Of a stretch of 41,890 bases of DNA, positions 34,720-41,890 are shown piece by piece (positions within the stretch are counted from its first letter, which is position 1; the number at the start of each line of letters is the position of its first letter). The DNA lies in the NCBI GenBank assembly GCA_964627605.1, contig CAZVGZ010000032.1, forward strand, positions 1 through 41,890, given 5' to 3'. The stretch comes from CAZVGZ01 sp964627605. GTDB taxonomy: Bacteria > Latescibacterota > MWCZ01 > CAZVGZ01. The position numbers and the translations under genes were made by a program. The notes below the pieces were generated by a model that saw nothing but the letters and a program-made list of their open reading frames with translations, was not told the origin of the DNA and did not search any database.

Positions 34720-36533
34720 GCAGCCCCCAGTTCCGCTTCGAGCTGCTGTCGGGCGTGAAGGCTTTGGTATCGCCCACCAAGCGCTATCAGTTCCTCATGG
34801 GTTCCACGCTCGACTATCAACCCGTCCTCTAAATAGATAATCTGATGGGCGCCAGCCAGTGCGCTAAGACGGTGGGAAACTACCAGCGTCGTCCGTTTGG
34901 TCATCTCCTTTTTGAGCCCCTCAAGAATTTTGGACTCTGTGTGGGTATCGACTGCGCTAAATGAGTCATCCAGGATCAGTATCGCCGGGTCACACAGAAG
35001 TGCCCGCGCTATCGCGACCCTCTGCTTCTGACCACCGGAGAGCGTGATCCCCCGCTCGCCGACGAGCGTCTGCCAACCGCTATCAAACTCCTCTATCTCT
35101 CCCTCTAACTGGGCGGTTCGGGCGACTTGGGTCAGTTCTAATTCCAGGGCGTCCGGTCGTCCAAACTTGACATTCTGCTCTACCGTGTCTGAAAACAGAA
35201 AACTCTCTTGAGGCACTACAGCTATCGACTGTCTGAGGGTTTCTGTTGAGATGTCGAGAATATCTCTGCCGTCGATGAACAGTGTTTCAGGTGGTGGGTT
35301 GAATATCCGGCTTACCAGGGAGATGAAAGTGCTTTTGCCGGAACCGGTGGGCCCCACTATTCCCAGTGTGGTTCCAGCAGGCAGATCGAGCGAGATGTTG
35401 TCCAACACCGGACGCGGCTCTTCTTCGTCGCTTTCATACTGAAAACTGAGGTCGCGAAACTCAATATGCCCTTGACTTACAGGTTCGTCGTTGGCGTCTT
35501 CCCGGTCGGCAATTTCCGGAGTCTCGTCGAGCACTTCCCAGATTCGACCTAAAGCAGCTGATCCGCGTTGGAAAAGGTTCACCACCCATCCCATAGCGAT
35601 CGCTGGCCAGACAAGCATCATCAGATAAGCGTTGAACTGAACAAACTCGCCTAGCGTGATGGTCTTGTCGATTACCAGCAGACCGCCGTAACAGACGACG
35701 ACGAGAAAGCCTATTCCCCCCATGGTCATCATCATCGGCCAGAAAAACGCTTCCAGGCGGATAAGGGTGCTGTTCGCCTCGACATACGAGTCGTTGATCG
35801 TCCGAAACGTTTCAACCTCGTGTGGTTCTTGAACGTAGGCTTTGACGACACGAATACCTGCGAGGTTTTCCTGAATTTTGGCGCTCAGATCCCCCAGTTT
35901 GCCCTGAATCGCCAGAAACTGCCTATGCACCCTCTTGCCCACATAGTTCACCGTATAGGCCAGCAGCGGAAAAGGAAGAAGCGCGAAAAGCGTCAGTTTT
36001 GGGCTTATCATAAGCAGGAAAATCAGAGCTGCTGCAAATGTGACAACTGCGTTGACCGCATACATCACCGCCGGTCCTAATAGCATCCGCACCGCGTCCA
36101 TGTCGTTGGTCGCTCTTGACATGATGTCACCGGTTCGAGAGCGGGCAAAAAACGACGTCGAGAGTTTATTGAGATGGTCGAAAAAAGCGTTTCGAAGATC
36201 GTATTCGACACGACGGCTTGTGGATATTGTCAGCCACCTCATGGCAAACATGGACAGTGCTGACAGAGACGAGATTACCAAGAAGATGCCAGCCAGATAT
36301 AGAAGCCAACTCTCCTCAACTCCGCCGGTTTGGCCAAGCCCAAACCAACCACGGCCCACCGAACCGACCCAGTCGGTGATCTCGTTGGACTTGAGATAGT
36401 CAATCGCCTGCTGGAGCACCTCAGGCAGCGCCATGCGAATCAGATTGGTCAGCATGGTGGCGATCAGTCCCGCCGCCAAGCCAAACCTGTATCTGTTCAT
36501 AAACGGCCACAATTTGGCCGCGACATCTCTCAT
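34716..36533 (-). CDS. ABC exporter half-transporter, subunit with degenerate Walker B and canonical signature
   Basis: The 605 residues form an exporter domain of six helices (about 15-325) and an ATPase domain. Walker A is GPTGSGKST, the signature is canonical LSGGQKQR, and the H-loop is VVSHRLS. Walker B reads ILILDDSFSAVD, with Asp in place of the catalytic Glu. Paired with the 593-residue subunit, this protein's Walker A/B would form the degenerate site with the partner's LSVGQ, while its LSGGQ completes the active site. ATG 36533 follows GGAGAG and overlaps the stop of the PfkB gene (ATGA). The operon order is PfkB kinase, this subunit, lipoprotein, second subunit. Confidence 0.94.
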   Translation of the reverse strand: MRDVAAKLWPFMNRYRFGLAAGLIATMLTNLIRMALPEVLQQAIDYLKSNEITDWVGSVGRGWFGLGQTGGVEESWLLYLAGIFLVISSLSALSMFAMRWLTISTSRRVEYDLRNAFFDHLNKLSTSFFARSRTGDIMSRATNDMDAVRMLLGPAVMYAVNAVVTFAAALIFLLMISPKLTLFALLPFPLLAYTVNYVGKRVHRQFLAIQGKLGDLSAKIQENLAGIRVVKAYVQEPHEVETFRTINDSYVEANSTLIRLEAFFWPMMMTMGGIGFLVVVCYGGLLVIDKTITLGEFVQFNAYLMMLVWPAIAMGWVVNLFQRGSAALGRIWEVLDETPEIADREDANDEPVSQGHIEFRDLSFQYESDEEEPRPVLDNISLDLPAGTTLGIVGPTGSGKSTFISLVSRIFNPPPETLFIDGRDILDISTETLRQSIAVVPQESFLFSDTVEQNVKFGRPDALELELTQVARTAQLEGEIEEFDSGWQTLVGERGITLSGGQKQRVAIARALLCDPAILILDDSFSAVDTHTESKILEGLKKEMTKRTTLVVSHRLSALAGAHQIIYLEDGLIVERGTHEELIALGGRYQSLHARQQLEAELGAA

Positions 36534-37531
36534 AATCTCTCCATCGACTTCGATTCCGCTACCAGCCAGGGGCTGTCCGCGATTGCCATCTCAACACCAC
36601 TCGTTGTTAGTAGCCCTATAGTTTTGAGGTGGTCAGGGATACCCTCTCTGCCCCCTAACCGCCTGGTCTTAAGCGCCGCCGCGGCACCGGCGTAGGACAT
36701 GCAGCTCGGTACGTCCCAACCCCTGACAGCAGCAGCGAGAAACGCACCGTGATAGGTGTCTCCACAGCCGGTCGTGTCCACTACATCGATATCAGTTTGT
36801 GCGGCGGATTCAAAATACTCGCCGTCCACCACCCCTATTGAGCCTCTCTCACCCAGAGTAACTATCACCACAGACGGTCCCATTGCACAGGCAAGCTTGA
36901 GCGCTTCGGACTCGTTGCCCTCTCCAGCCAGGTCATCGGCAAACATGCGCGCTGCAATCAGAACGTCTGTATACGACAACAGTTCGTCCATCCCCTCCCT
37001 CGTCCGGTTCAGGTCTACCGAGACGGCAATTCCGTTCTGTTTTGCAAACCTAGCTGCCCCAAGCGACAACGGTGTAGGTTTGTCTAAATGCAGTATTGAG
37101 GCGCTTGAGATTATCTCTCTTATCTCGTCGTCGAAAAGCCGCTCAGGAACCGTGCCTGGAGAGTACATCAGGCTTCTGGCCCCTGTTGGTTGATGCACCA
37201 AACCGATTGCTCGTGGCGACAAGGTTTCCTCTGCTGTCGTGATCCAACCCTGCACGCCATCATCAGCGAAAGATTTTCGGATAAACGCTCCGATGTCGTC
37301 ATCGCCTACCTGCCCGATAAACCCTGACGGCACCCCCAACCTCGCTGAAGCGACCATAGCCGTTGCAACAGGGCCACCGCCTTGAACGGTGTAGTCGAGC
37401 AGAGGCGCGCCCTGGTCGAGCTTGGGCAGGTGTGGCACCAACCCAAGTATGTCCTGGGTGCAGGTGCCGATTCCGACTATGGACGGGAATAGAGGCAGTG
37501 AGGTACTCCACGATGGAGGTGTGGCACACAA
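36530..37531 (-). CDS. PfkB family carbohydrate kinase
   Basis: This ribokinase-fold enzyme phosphorylates a sugar or nucleoside with ATP. The N-terminal SIVGIGTCTQDILGLV strand, the GGGPVATAMVASARLG segment (sugar binding) and the C-terminal DTTGCGDTYHGAF motif with the catalytic Asp are clear. The last is usually GAGD and reads GCGD here. The substrate is not evident; sulfo-sugar or ketogluconate kinases are among relatives. The start is uncertain: the conserved part begins near 37480, no ATG or GTG precedes it in frame, and TTG codons at 37531, 37567 and 37582 are candidates. A CTG with GGAG 7 bases upstream is also possible. The stop overlaps the exporter gene's ATG. Confidence 0.85.
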   Translation of the reverse strand: MCATPPSWSTSLPLFPSIVGIGTCTQDILGLVPHLPKLDQGAPLLDYTVQGGGPVATAMVASARLGVPSGFIGQVGDDDIGAFIRKSFADDGVQGWITTAEETLSPRAIGLVHQPTGARSLMYSPGTVPERLFDDEIREIISSASILHLDKPTPLSLGAARFAKQNGIAVSVDLNRTREGMDELLSYTDVLIAARMFADDLAGEGNESEALKLACAMGPSVVIVTLGERGSIGVVDGEYFESAAQTDIDVVDTTGCGDTYHGAFLAAAVRGWDVPSCMSYAGAAAALKTRRLGGREGIPDHLKTIGLLTTSGVEMAIADSPWLVAESKSMERL

Positions 37532-37701
37532 CCATAAAAATCTACAAACAGGGGTGTTGGCGGCCAACTCGCGCCCACTCAATCGGAACTGTTGGGCGGC
37601 GGCAGCGTGTTTCGAGCGTAACTTGATGAGGGAAGGGATTATTTATCAGATACGCATTTCGGCGCAGAACTGCCGCGCATCTGGCGCAATTCGCGCTCTT
37701 T

Positions 37702-38064
37702 TTGTGCGCAGGTTGTGCCAGCGACCCAGTGGAAACAGCACGAGGGGTCGCTGACGAATTCGTACATCGTTATGTGGTTTCGGCTGATCTCAGTAGAGCA
37801 TTAATCCTTACGACAGGTATGGCTCACGACAGGATAAAATCGGAGCTCGCTTTTCGTTCACAGAATCATCAAGATCCCGATCCGACAAAGGGCCGTGACG
37901 CAGTTTCCTTCACGATGGACCGCTCCCGAAGGAGCAACTCTGGACGCTGGACATTTCAGTATGGCCTGACCCTTGGATCGGCCCAACCGAGGAGCTTTTT
38001 CGTCTACACCAAGCATCGGGATGGACGTTGGTCGGTGGCGTCCTATGGGTTTCCAGACGGTTGA
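37702..38064 (+). CDS. small lipoprotein-like protein with unresolved start
   Basis: From TTG 37702 the frame gives 120 residues, including ETARGVADEFVHRYVVSADL and TTGMAHDRIKSEL, then a C-terminal WTFQYGLTLG and WSVASYGFPDG. This pattern resembles small lipoproteins of unknown function. The same frame is open back to 37633, and its translation upstream (RRRTAAHLAQFALFLCAGC) looks like a lipoprotein signal with Cys at codon 37714. No ATG, GTG or TTG exists there. The ATG at 37626 behind a good site is in another frame, so a one-base slip near 37640 would explain the problem. The gene is divergent from the PfkB operon. Confidence 0.6.
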   Translation: MCAGCASDPVETARGVADEFVHRYVVSADLSRALILTTGMAHDRIKSELAFRSQNHQDPDPTKGRDAVSFTMDRSRRSNSGRWTFQYGLTLGSAQPRSFFVYTKHRDGRWSVASYGFPDG

Positions 38065-38149
38065 TATTTCTTTTGTGCGCGATATTTGCGCCGTACAGCA
38101 AAAAAAGTGCGCATCGGTCTGCGGCGTGGTCGATTCGATGGTGACAGAT

Positions 38150-39218
38150 TCAGCTCGCAAGCCGCGTCGTCAGCTCTCCGGGAATCTGGGCGACATAGAT
38201 CTGCCCTATCTCGGTCCTGTCTGAGTTGAAGACCACGCTCCTGCCGTCGGGGCTGAAGACCGGGTGTGGGTGAGACCACTGAGGGTGGCCGCTGCTGGAT
38301 TTCGGATGGCACAACGGCGCTGATATGCCGGTCTCAGTGTTGATGAGATACAGCCCCAAAATAGGCCAGTTGGTGTCTGAGACAATCAGACTACCATCGC
38401 TGGAGCCTGCCGCGTGCCAGTAGTGACTGCCTTTGGCGACTATCTGGGGCTCCTGGTCGTCTTCACCGATTACAGCCACCGACCCAAACGGTTCGTTGAC
38501 CGTCGAGAGAACATCTCCAGTAGTGCCGAACCACGAATAGTGTCCGGTGCTGCCCCGCATCTTGAGTGTTCGTAGATTTGAGCCGTCAATATTCAAAAGC
38601 CGCAGACCGTAGCCGTCTTGATCGAGTGTTCCGCTGAATAGAATTCGGCCTTCTCCCAGCGGTTCGACCTGAACGTGGGGAAGCGACGGCTCGGTGAGCA
38701 AGACCTCAACGCCGCTGCCATCGGTGGAATACCTAAGCAGAGCGGTTGTGCCGTCGGTTGTAAGGCCGGTTGAGACGTAGTTCTCACCGTCGCCGGTGAT
38801 GCCGCCCAACACTGTCGCAGCGCACTCAATTCCGTCTGCGTTACCTATTTCGACAAGTTCCCCACCGTCTATCGACCCTCGCAGAAGAAGTCCGCCGTCC
38901 TGGCAGTAGACATTTTCGCCGTCTGGGCTGAGGACAAACCCTGCCAGCCCAGGACGGGTAATGACTGGCCGCAAATCTGATCCGTCGAGATTGACGCGCC
39001 ACAGCTCTGGTGACGACAGACGACCAGGCCCTGGATACGTGTGGAATACCAAGGTTTTTGAATCTGGTGTAATGCACGGGCAGTGTTGGTTTAGGGTGTG
39101 GCTCAACACAGGAATATGAAGTCAACTGCAACATCGTAACGCCAGTGACCTCATCAACGCGAGGAATCCTCTCCATGCTATAAGTAGGCCGCGCTCTGAA
39201 TCGCCCCACCTTGAGCAC
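38150..39218 (-). pseudogene. oligogalacturonate lyase-like propeller gene with one frameshift
   Basis: The frame 38150-39109 encodes 319 residues of a propeller protein: HTLNQHCPCITPDSKTLVF at the start, GHPQWSHPHPVFSPDGRSVVF near the end, and FNSDRTEIGQIYVAQIP. Its natural N-terminus lies in another frame, 39111-39218, and reads RIPRVDEVTGVTMLQLTSYS, with a GTG start at 39218. Removing a single base near 39110 joins TSYS to VLSHTLNQH in one frame. This indicates a one-base insertion in an otherwise intact gene of about 356 codons. GTG 39109 could still initiate a shortened protein. The residues SHPHP match the HTHP segment of the 24082 gene. Confidence 0.8.
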
Positions 39219-39221
39219 GGT

Positions 39222-39407
39222 ATGCGCCTACCAGTCTCTGGTCCATTTTCTTTTCTCCATTGCAGACGAAATGTGATGATCGAACCGGAGAAGATTGCTC
39301 TGAACCTGACGCAACGCAAGGGAGTCGGTCCGCTTGGCGCCAGCGGTCTGAGTACTCAGATTCTGTTTTGGCGCTTACGGGAAGCCAACAACTGCCACGC
39401 TAAATGA
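39222..39407 (+). other. short open frame abutting the sulfatase gene, doubtful
   Basis: A 61-codon frame, or 45 codons from ATG 39270, ends with a TGA that overlaps an ATG at 39404 (ATGA). No family is recognised, composition is ordinary and no good ribosome-binding site is present. It also contains the 12-base palindrome CTGAGTACTCAG at 39348-39359. It may simply be the 5' leader of the sulfatase gene. Confidence 0.25.
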
Positions 39408-39421
39408 AGAGGCCAAAAACG

Positions 39422-40864
39422 ATGCCGAACGAACGACCGCACATCTTGGTGTTGATGACCGACCAGCACAGAGGTGACTGCCTCGGTGTCGCTGGGCATC
39501 CCTGTGTTGAGACCCCTCATTTGGATCAGTTGGCCCACGAAGGCGCTTATTTCCCTCGGGCCTACACAGCCTCACCGGCGTGTGTACCTGCACGGATGAC
39601 ATTTATGACCGGGCAGACGGCATATCGCCTTGGATGGCAGGACAACAGCGGCAAGGAGCTAAATGAAACTGAAACACTTCCGGCGGTGCTTGGTCGCAGC
39701 AGCTATCAGACTCGCGGTGTTGGCAAAATGCATTTTACGCCTCAACGGGCGTGCTACGGATTTGACAATGTTGTGTTGAACGAGTCTGGTCGCTATTCCG
39801 GTGGTGACGACTATCACCGGTTTCTGATGGACACCCCATACGCTGGGATGGAACGCGCTCACAGCATCGGCAATAACGATGTATTCGCCCGCCGATCGAT
39901 AGTGCCGGAAACGCATCATATCAACACATGGACCGCCAATCAGGCGATCGACACTCTGGATACACGCGACCCCACCAGGCCGCTATTTCTGTTCTGTTCA
40001 TTCAGTCGGCCCCACTCGCCCTACGATCCGCCAGCGCCCTACGACGAGTGGTACGATCCCGACAGTGTGCCGCTCCCTCTCGCCGTTAGGGATGACCTGC
40101 CGCCACAGGCCGAGCAGAAGCGTGCGATCTACGACTGGGACCAATTGACGCCTAAACAGATTCAGAAAGCACGCTCGCACTATCTCGGGCAGATTACGCA
40201 TATAGACCACCAGATCGGGCGGGTGTGTGGTGCTTTCAAACGAAACGGGATGTGGGACAACACGCTCGCGATGTTTTTCGCCGACCACGGCGATATGATG
40301 GGCGATTTTGGTCTGTTCTTCAAAACCCATTTTTGGGAGGGGTCAGCGCGTATCCCGATGATAATGCGCCCGCCAAAGGCGTGGGATGACGTCGAGCGAG
40401 GGGTTACCTATGATGGCGTCGTGGATATCATGGACATATTCCCGACGATGACAGAGGCTGCTGGGGCCACGAGCGACTCTCCGGTAGATGGAACGTCTCT
40501 GCTTCCGACTGTCAAAGGTGGTGATCCGGTAGGCGACAGGGTGTTTTACGGCGAATGGCGTCACGGTTCCCACGACCGGATGGAGGTGTGTCTTATTGAC
40601 CGCAACATGAAGTACATCTGGCATCAGTGGGGTGGTCTGGAGGAGCTGTTCGATCTGGACAGAGATCCAACCGAACAGACTAACCTTTTCGGCGGAATCA
40701 GCGACACAGAAAAGAACCGCTGGAGGCAAGGGATAATTGACCGTGTCGCCTCCCGACCTGAGCAGGAGATGGTGAGGGATGGTGTCCTGGTAGCCAACCA
40801 CGATCCGATGCAAGATGAGCAGGTGCTGCGTGTGCAGGAGCCATTTGGGCGTAGATCGTTCTGA
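39422..40864 (+). CDS. sulfatase (type I, formylglycine-dependent)
   Basis: Type I sulfatases hydrolyse sulfate esters using a formylglycine made from Cys or Ser in C/S-x-P-x-R. Here the motif is Cys54-Val-Pro-Ala-Arg in TASPACVPARMTFMTG. The metal-site segments are MTDQHRGD near residue 13 and FADHGDMMGDFG with the following FFKTHFWEG. The 480-residue length is normal. No signal peptide is seen, so it may be cytoplasmic. ATG 39422 (MPNERPHILVLM) has AGAGG about 9 bases upstream; ATG 39404 gives 6 extra residues and would overlap a short frame. No sulfatase-maturing enzyme is in the window. Likely substrates are sulfated polysaccharides or sulfo-lipids. Confidence 0.93.
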   Translation: MPNERPHILVLMTDQHRGDCLGVAGHPCVETPHLDQLAHEGAYFPRAYTASPACVPARMTFMTGQTAYRLGWQDNSGKELNETETLPAVLGRSSYQTRGVGKMHFTPQRACYGFDNVVLNESGRYSGGDDYHRFLMDTPYAGMERAHSIGNNDVFARRSIVPETHHINTWTANQAIDTLDTRDPTRPLFLFCSFSRPHSPYDPPAPYDEWYDPDSVPLPLAVRDDLPPQAEQKRAIYDWDQLTPKQIQKARSHYLGQITHIDHQIGRVCGAFKRNGMWDNTLAMFFADHGDMMGDFGLFFKTHFWEGSARIPMIMRPPKAWDDVERGVTYDGVVDIMDIFPTMTEAAGATSDSPVDGTSLLPTVKGGDPVGDRVFYGEWRHGSHDRMEVCLIDRNMKYIWHQWGGLEELFDLDRDPTEQTNLFGGISDTEKNRWRQGIIDRVASRPEQEMVRDGVLVANHDPMQDEQVLRVQEPFGRRSF

Positions 40865-40979
40865 CATGATGCTCTGCGCCTGTGAATCGAAGCGGCTTCG
40901 GCGGTACATTTAATGTTCATGGCGCCCCCAACCCATTCGGTCGCCTGCATCAGGCCCTAACAAACGAAGGAGCATCTCC

Positions 40980-41603
40980 GTGAGTCAGATCAAAACACTC
41001 CTCTTCTCCGGCGGGCAGATCCACGACTGGCAGAGCGTTGGCGGTGTTGTCGAAAAGCAGCTAAACGCCGCAGGCTCCTACGACCTGACGCGCGTCAATG
41101 AGGATCTGGACGCCCTGGTCGCGCCAAACCTCGACCCCTACGATCTCCTGGTATTCTACTACACCGTCGGTGCGATTACCGACGCACAGAAGAACGGTCT
41201 GCTCAACTGGGTCGCCAGCGGCAAAGGCTATGTCGGTATCCACTCAGCCGCGGATTCTTTTAGAGGTTGTCCAGAGTATCGGGCCATGGTCGGTGGGCAT
41301 TTCATTACTCACCCGGCCTATCGTGAATATCAGGTGAGTGTCGTCGATCCTGAGCACCCGATTACCAAGGATATGGAAGAGTTCAACACGACCGACGAGA
41401 TGTACGTCACCGACTTCGACCCCCGGAATGAGGTGCTTCTATCATCTCTGTGGGAGGGACGTGCAAACCCGGTGGCCTGGACCAAAGATTGGGGTGAGGG
41501 TCGTGTGTTCTATCTGGCGCTTGGGCACGACGGTCCCGCCGCAGAGCAGGAGAAGTTTCCTGGCTTGCTGGACAGAGGATGTCAGTGGGCGGCTGGTAAG
41601 TAG
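40980..41603 (+). CDS. ThuA-like domain protein
   Basis: The 207 residues match the ThuA/trehalose-utilisation family, which has a class I glutamine amidotransferase-like fold and no proven enzyme activity in most members. Visible landmarks are LLFSGGQIHDW at the start, LVFYYTVGAI, GKGYVGIHSAADSF and YRAMVGGHF in the middle, and WTKDWGEGRVFYLALGHDG at the end. The GTG start at 40980 has AAGGAG 7 bases upstream. It lies 115 bases after the sulfatase, with which ThuA-like genes often share sugar-use clusters, and is followed by a strong stem-loop. Confidence 0.9.
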   Translation: MSQIKTLLFSGGQIHDWQSVGGVVEKQLNAAGSYDLTRVNEDLDALVAPNLDPYDLLVFYYTVGAITDAQKNGLLNWVASGKGYVGIHSAADSFRGCPEYRAMVGGHFITHPAYREYQVSVVDPEHPITKDMEEFNTTDEMYVTDFDPRNEVLLSSLWEGRANPVAWTKDWGEGRVFYLALGHDGPAAEQEKFPGLLDRGCQWAAGK

Positions 41604-41627
41604 CTACCATAGCCGATTTTAGAGAGT

Positions 41628-41671
41628 GCAAACACCGAGGGGGGCGTTTCGTACGCCCCCTCGGTGTTTGC
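41628..41671 (+). terminator. long stem-loop after the ThuA-like gene
   Basis: Bases 41628-41646 pair with 41654-41671 in an 18-bp stem, perfect apart from one bulged G, around the loop TTTCGTA. It begins 25 bases after the ThuA stop. No T-run follows, so it may be a bidirectional or atypical terminator, an mRNA-stabilising structure, or an attenuator before the next gene at 41724. Confidence 0.6.
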
Positions 41672-41723
41672 TGATTCAGAACCACGAATGTCAAGGCATA
41701 AAAGTAGCATTAGGAGATAGACC

Positions 41724-41890
41724 GTGTTGATTACGATTATAGGCCGGGGCCACGGCGGGACTCGCGCCATGTCGCATACGTTGACAGAGAGCGGCATCTA
41801 TATGGGCGAGCCGCTGAACGAGTCGGGCGACCTGTTGCCTCCTGGCGATCTCTATGAAGCATGCCGCGTGATGGCTCGACATGTGAAGTA
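41724..41890 (+). CDS. sulfotransferase-like P-loop protein, 5' part only
   Basis: The frame starts at GTG 41724 behind AGGAGA and is open to the window edge, giving 55 residues. The beginning, VLITIIGRGHGGTRAMSHTL, has a GRGHGGTR loop like the phosphosulfate-binding loop of sulfotransferase-family proteins. An acidic-ended helix and GEPLNESGDLLPP follow, as in bacterial homologues. It would transfer or bind sulfate groups from PAPS. Only the N-terminal 55 of an expected 250 or more residues are visible, so the family is a likely but not certain call. Confidence 0.6.
   Translation, partial: MLITIIGRGHGGTRAMSHTLTESGIYMGEPLNESGDLLPPGDLYEACRVMARHVK

Noticed and set aside
1..41890. tRNA, rRNA, CRISPR arrays, insertion sequences
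   Set aside because: Intergenic regions were read on both strands and no cloverleaf, rRNA-like core, repeat-spacer array, or transposase motif was recognised.

Overview
The window looks like a moderately GC-rich contig from an uncultured bacterium, probably of the Latescibacterota/Poribacteria type or another FCB-like lineage. This is an inference from gene content: two secreted proteins with FlgD-like C-terminal sorting domains, several oligogalacturonate-lyase-like beta-propellers, a sulfatase next to ThuA-like and sulfotransferase-like genes, a B12-binding radical SAM protein, and an archaeal/eukaryote-type prolyl-tRNA synthetase. No rRNA, tRNA, CRISPR array, prophage or intact insertion sequence was seen.

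Layout. 1-2.6 kb (minus): a truncated clamp-loader delta-prime gene (holB), preceded by a UgpC/MalK-type ABC ATPase and a small unknown gene. 2.7-6.2 kb (plus): an SRAP/YedK abasic-site protein behind an AT-rich region with repeats, then a compact operon DUF1638 - nitroreductase - URO-D-fold protein that ends in a clear terminator. 6.5-13.9 kb (minus): a 2094-residue secreted cohesin/Ig/fibronectin-III protein and a 291-residue cohesin-like protein, both with a C-terminal sorting domain. 13.9-14.9 kb: a degraded spacer holding the tail of a MacB/FtsX permease. 14.9-23.9 kb (minus): mostly housekeeping genes (ABC-class ATPase, AGCS symporter, ThiT, cysteine desulfurase, membrane protein, ProRS, RibF) and a broken UPF0173 hydrolase. 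24.1-28.4 kb (plus): beta-propeller, MsrA, signal peptidase I, and a B12-binding radical SAM protein behind a structured leader. 28.4-32.0 kb: a decaying zone with a VOC/glyoxalase gene carrying two stops, a 3' fragment of a second radical SAM gene and a broken propeller fragment, surrounding an intact heparinase-like gene. 32.1-37.5 kb (minus): a four-gene coupled operon PfkB kinase - ABC exporter half - lipoprotein - ABC exporter half. 37.6-41.9 kb: a small lipoprotein-like gene, a frameshifted propeller gene, then sulfatase, ThuA-like protein and the start of a sulfotransferase-like gene.

How the genes fit together. LepB would process exported precursors such as the two large secreted proteins and possibly others. 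Sulfatase, heparinase-like and propeller proteins suggest use of sulfated or acidic polysaccharides. The DUF1638/nitroreductase/URO-D trio suggests corrinoid- or C1-linked chemistry without an obvious partner in view. The two ABC halves have complementary degenerate motifs and so form one heterodimeric exporter, with an outer-membrane-type lipoprotein encoded between them.

The most notable features are this exporter operon, the URO-D-fold protein that appears to lack the methyltransferase zinc cysteines, the adhesin-like pair, and at least six broken genes in 42 kb. The broken genes indicate either ongoing gene loss or local sequence error.
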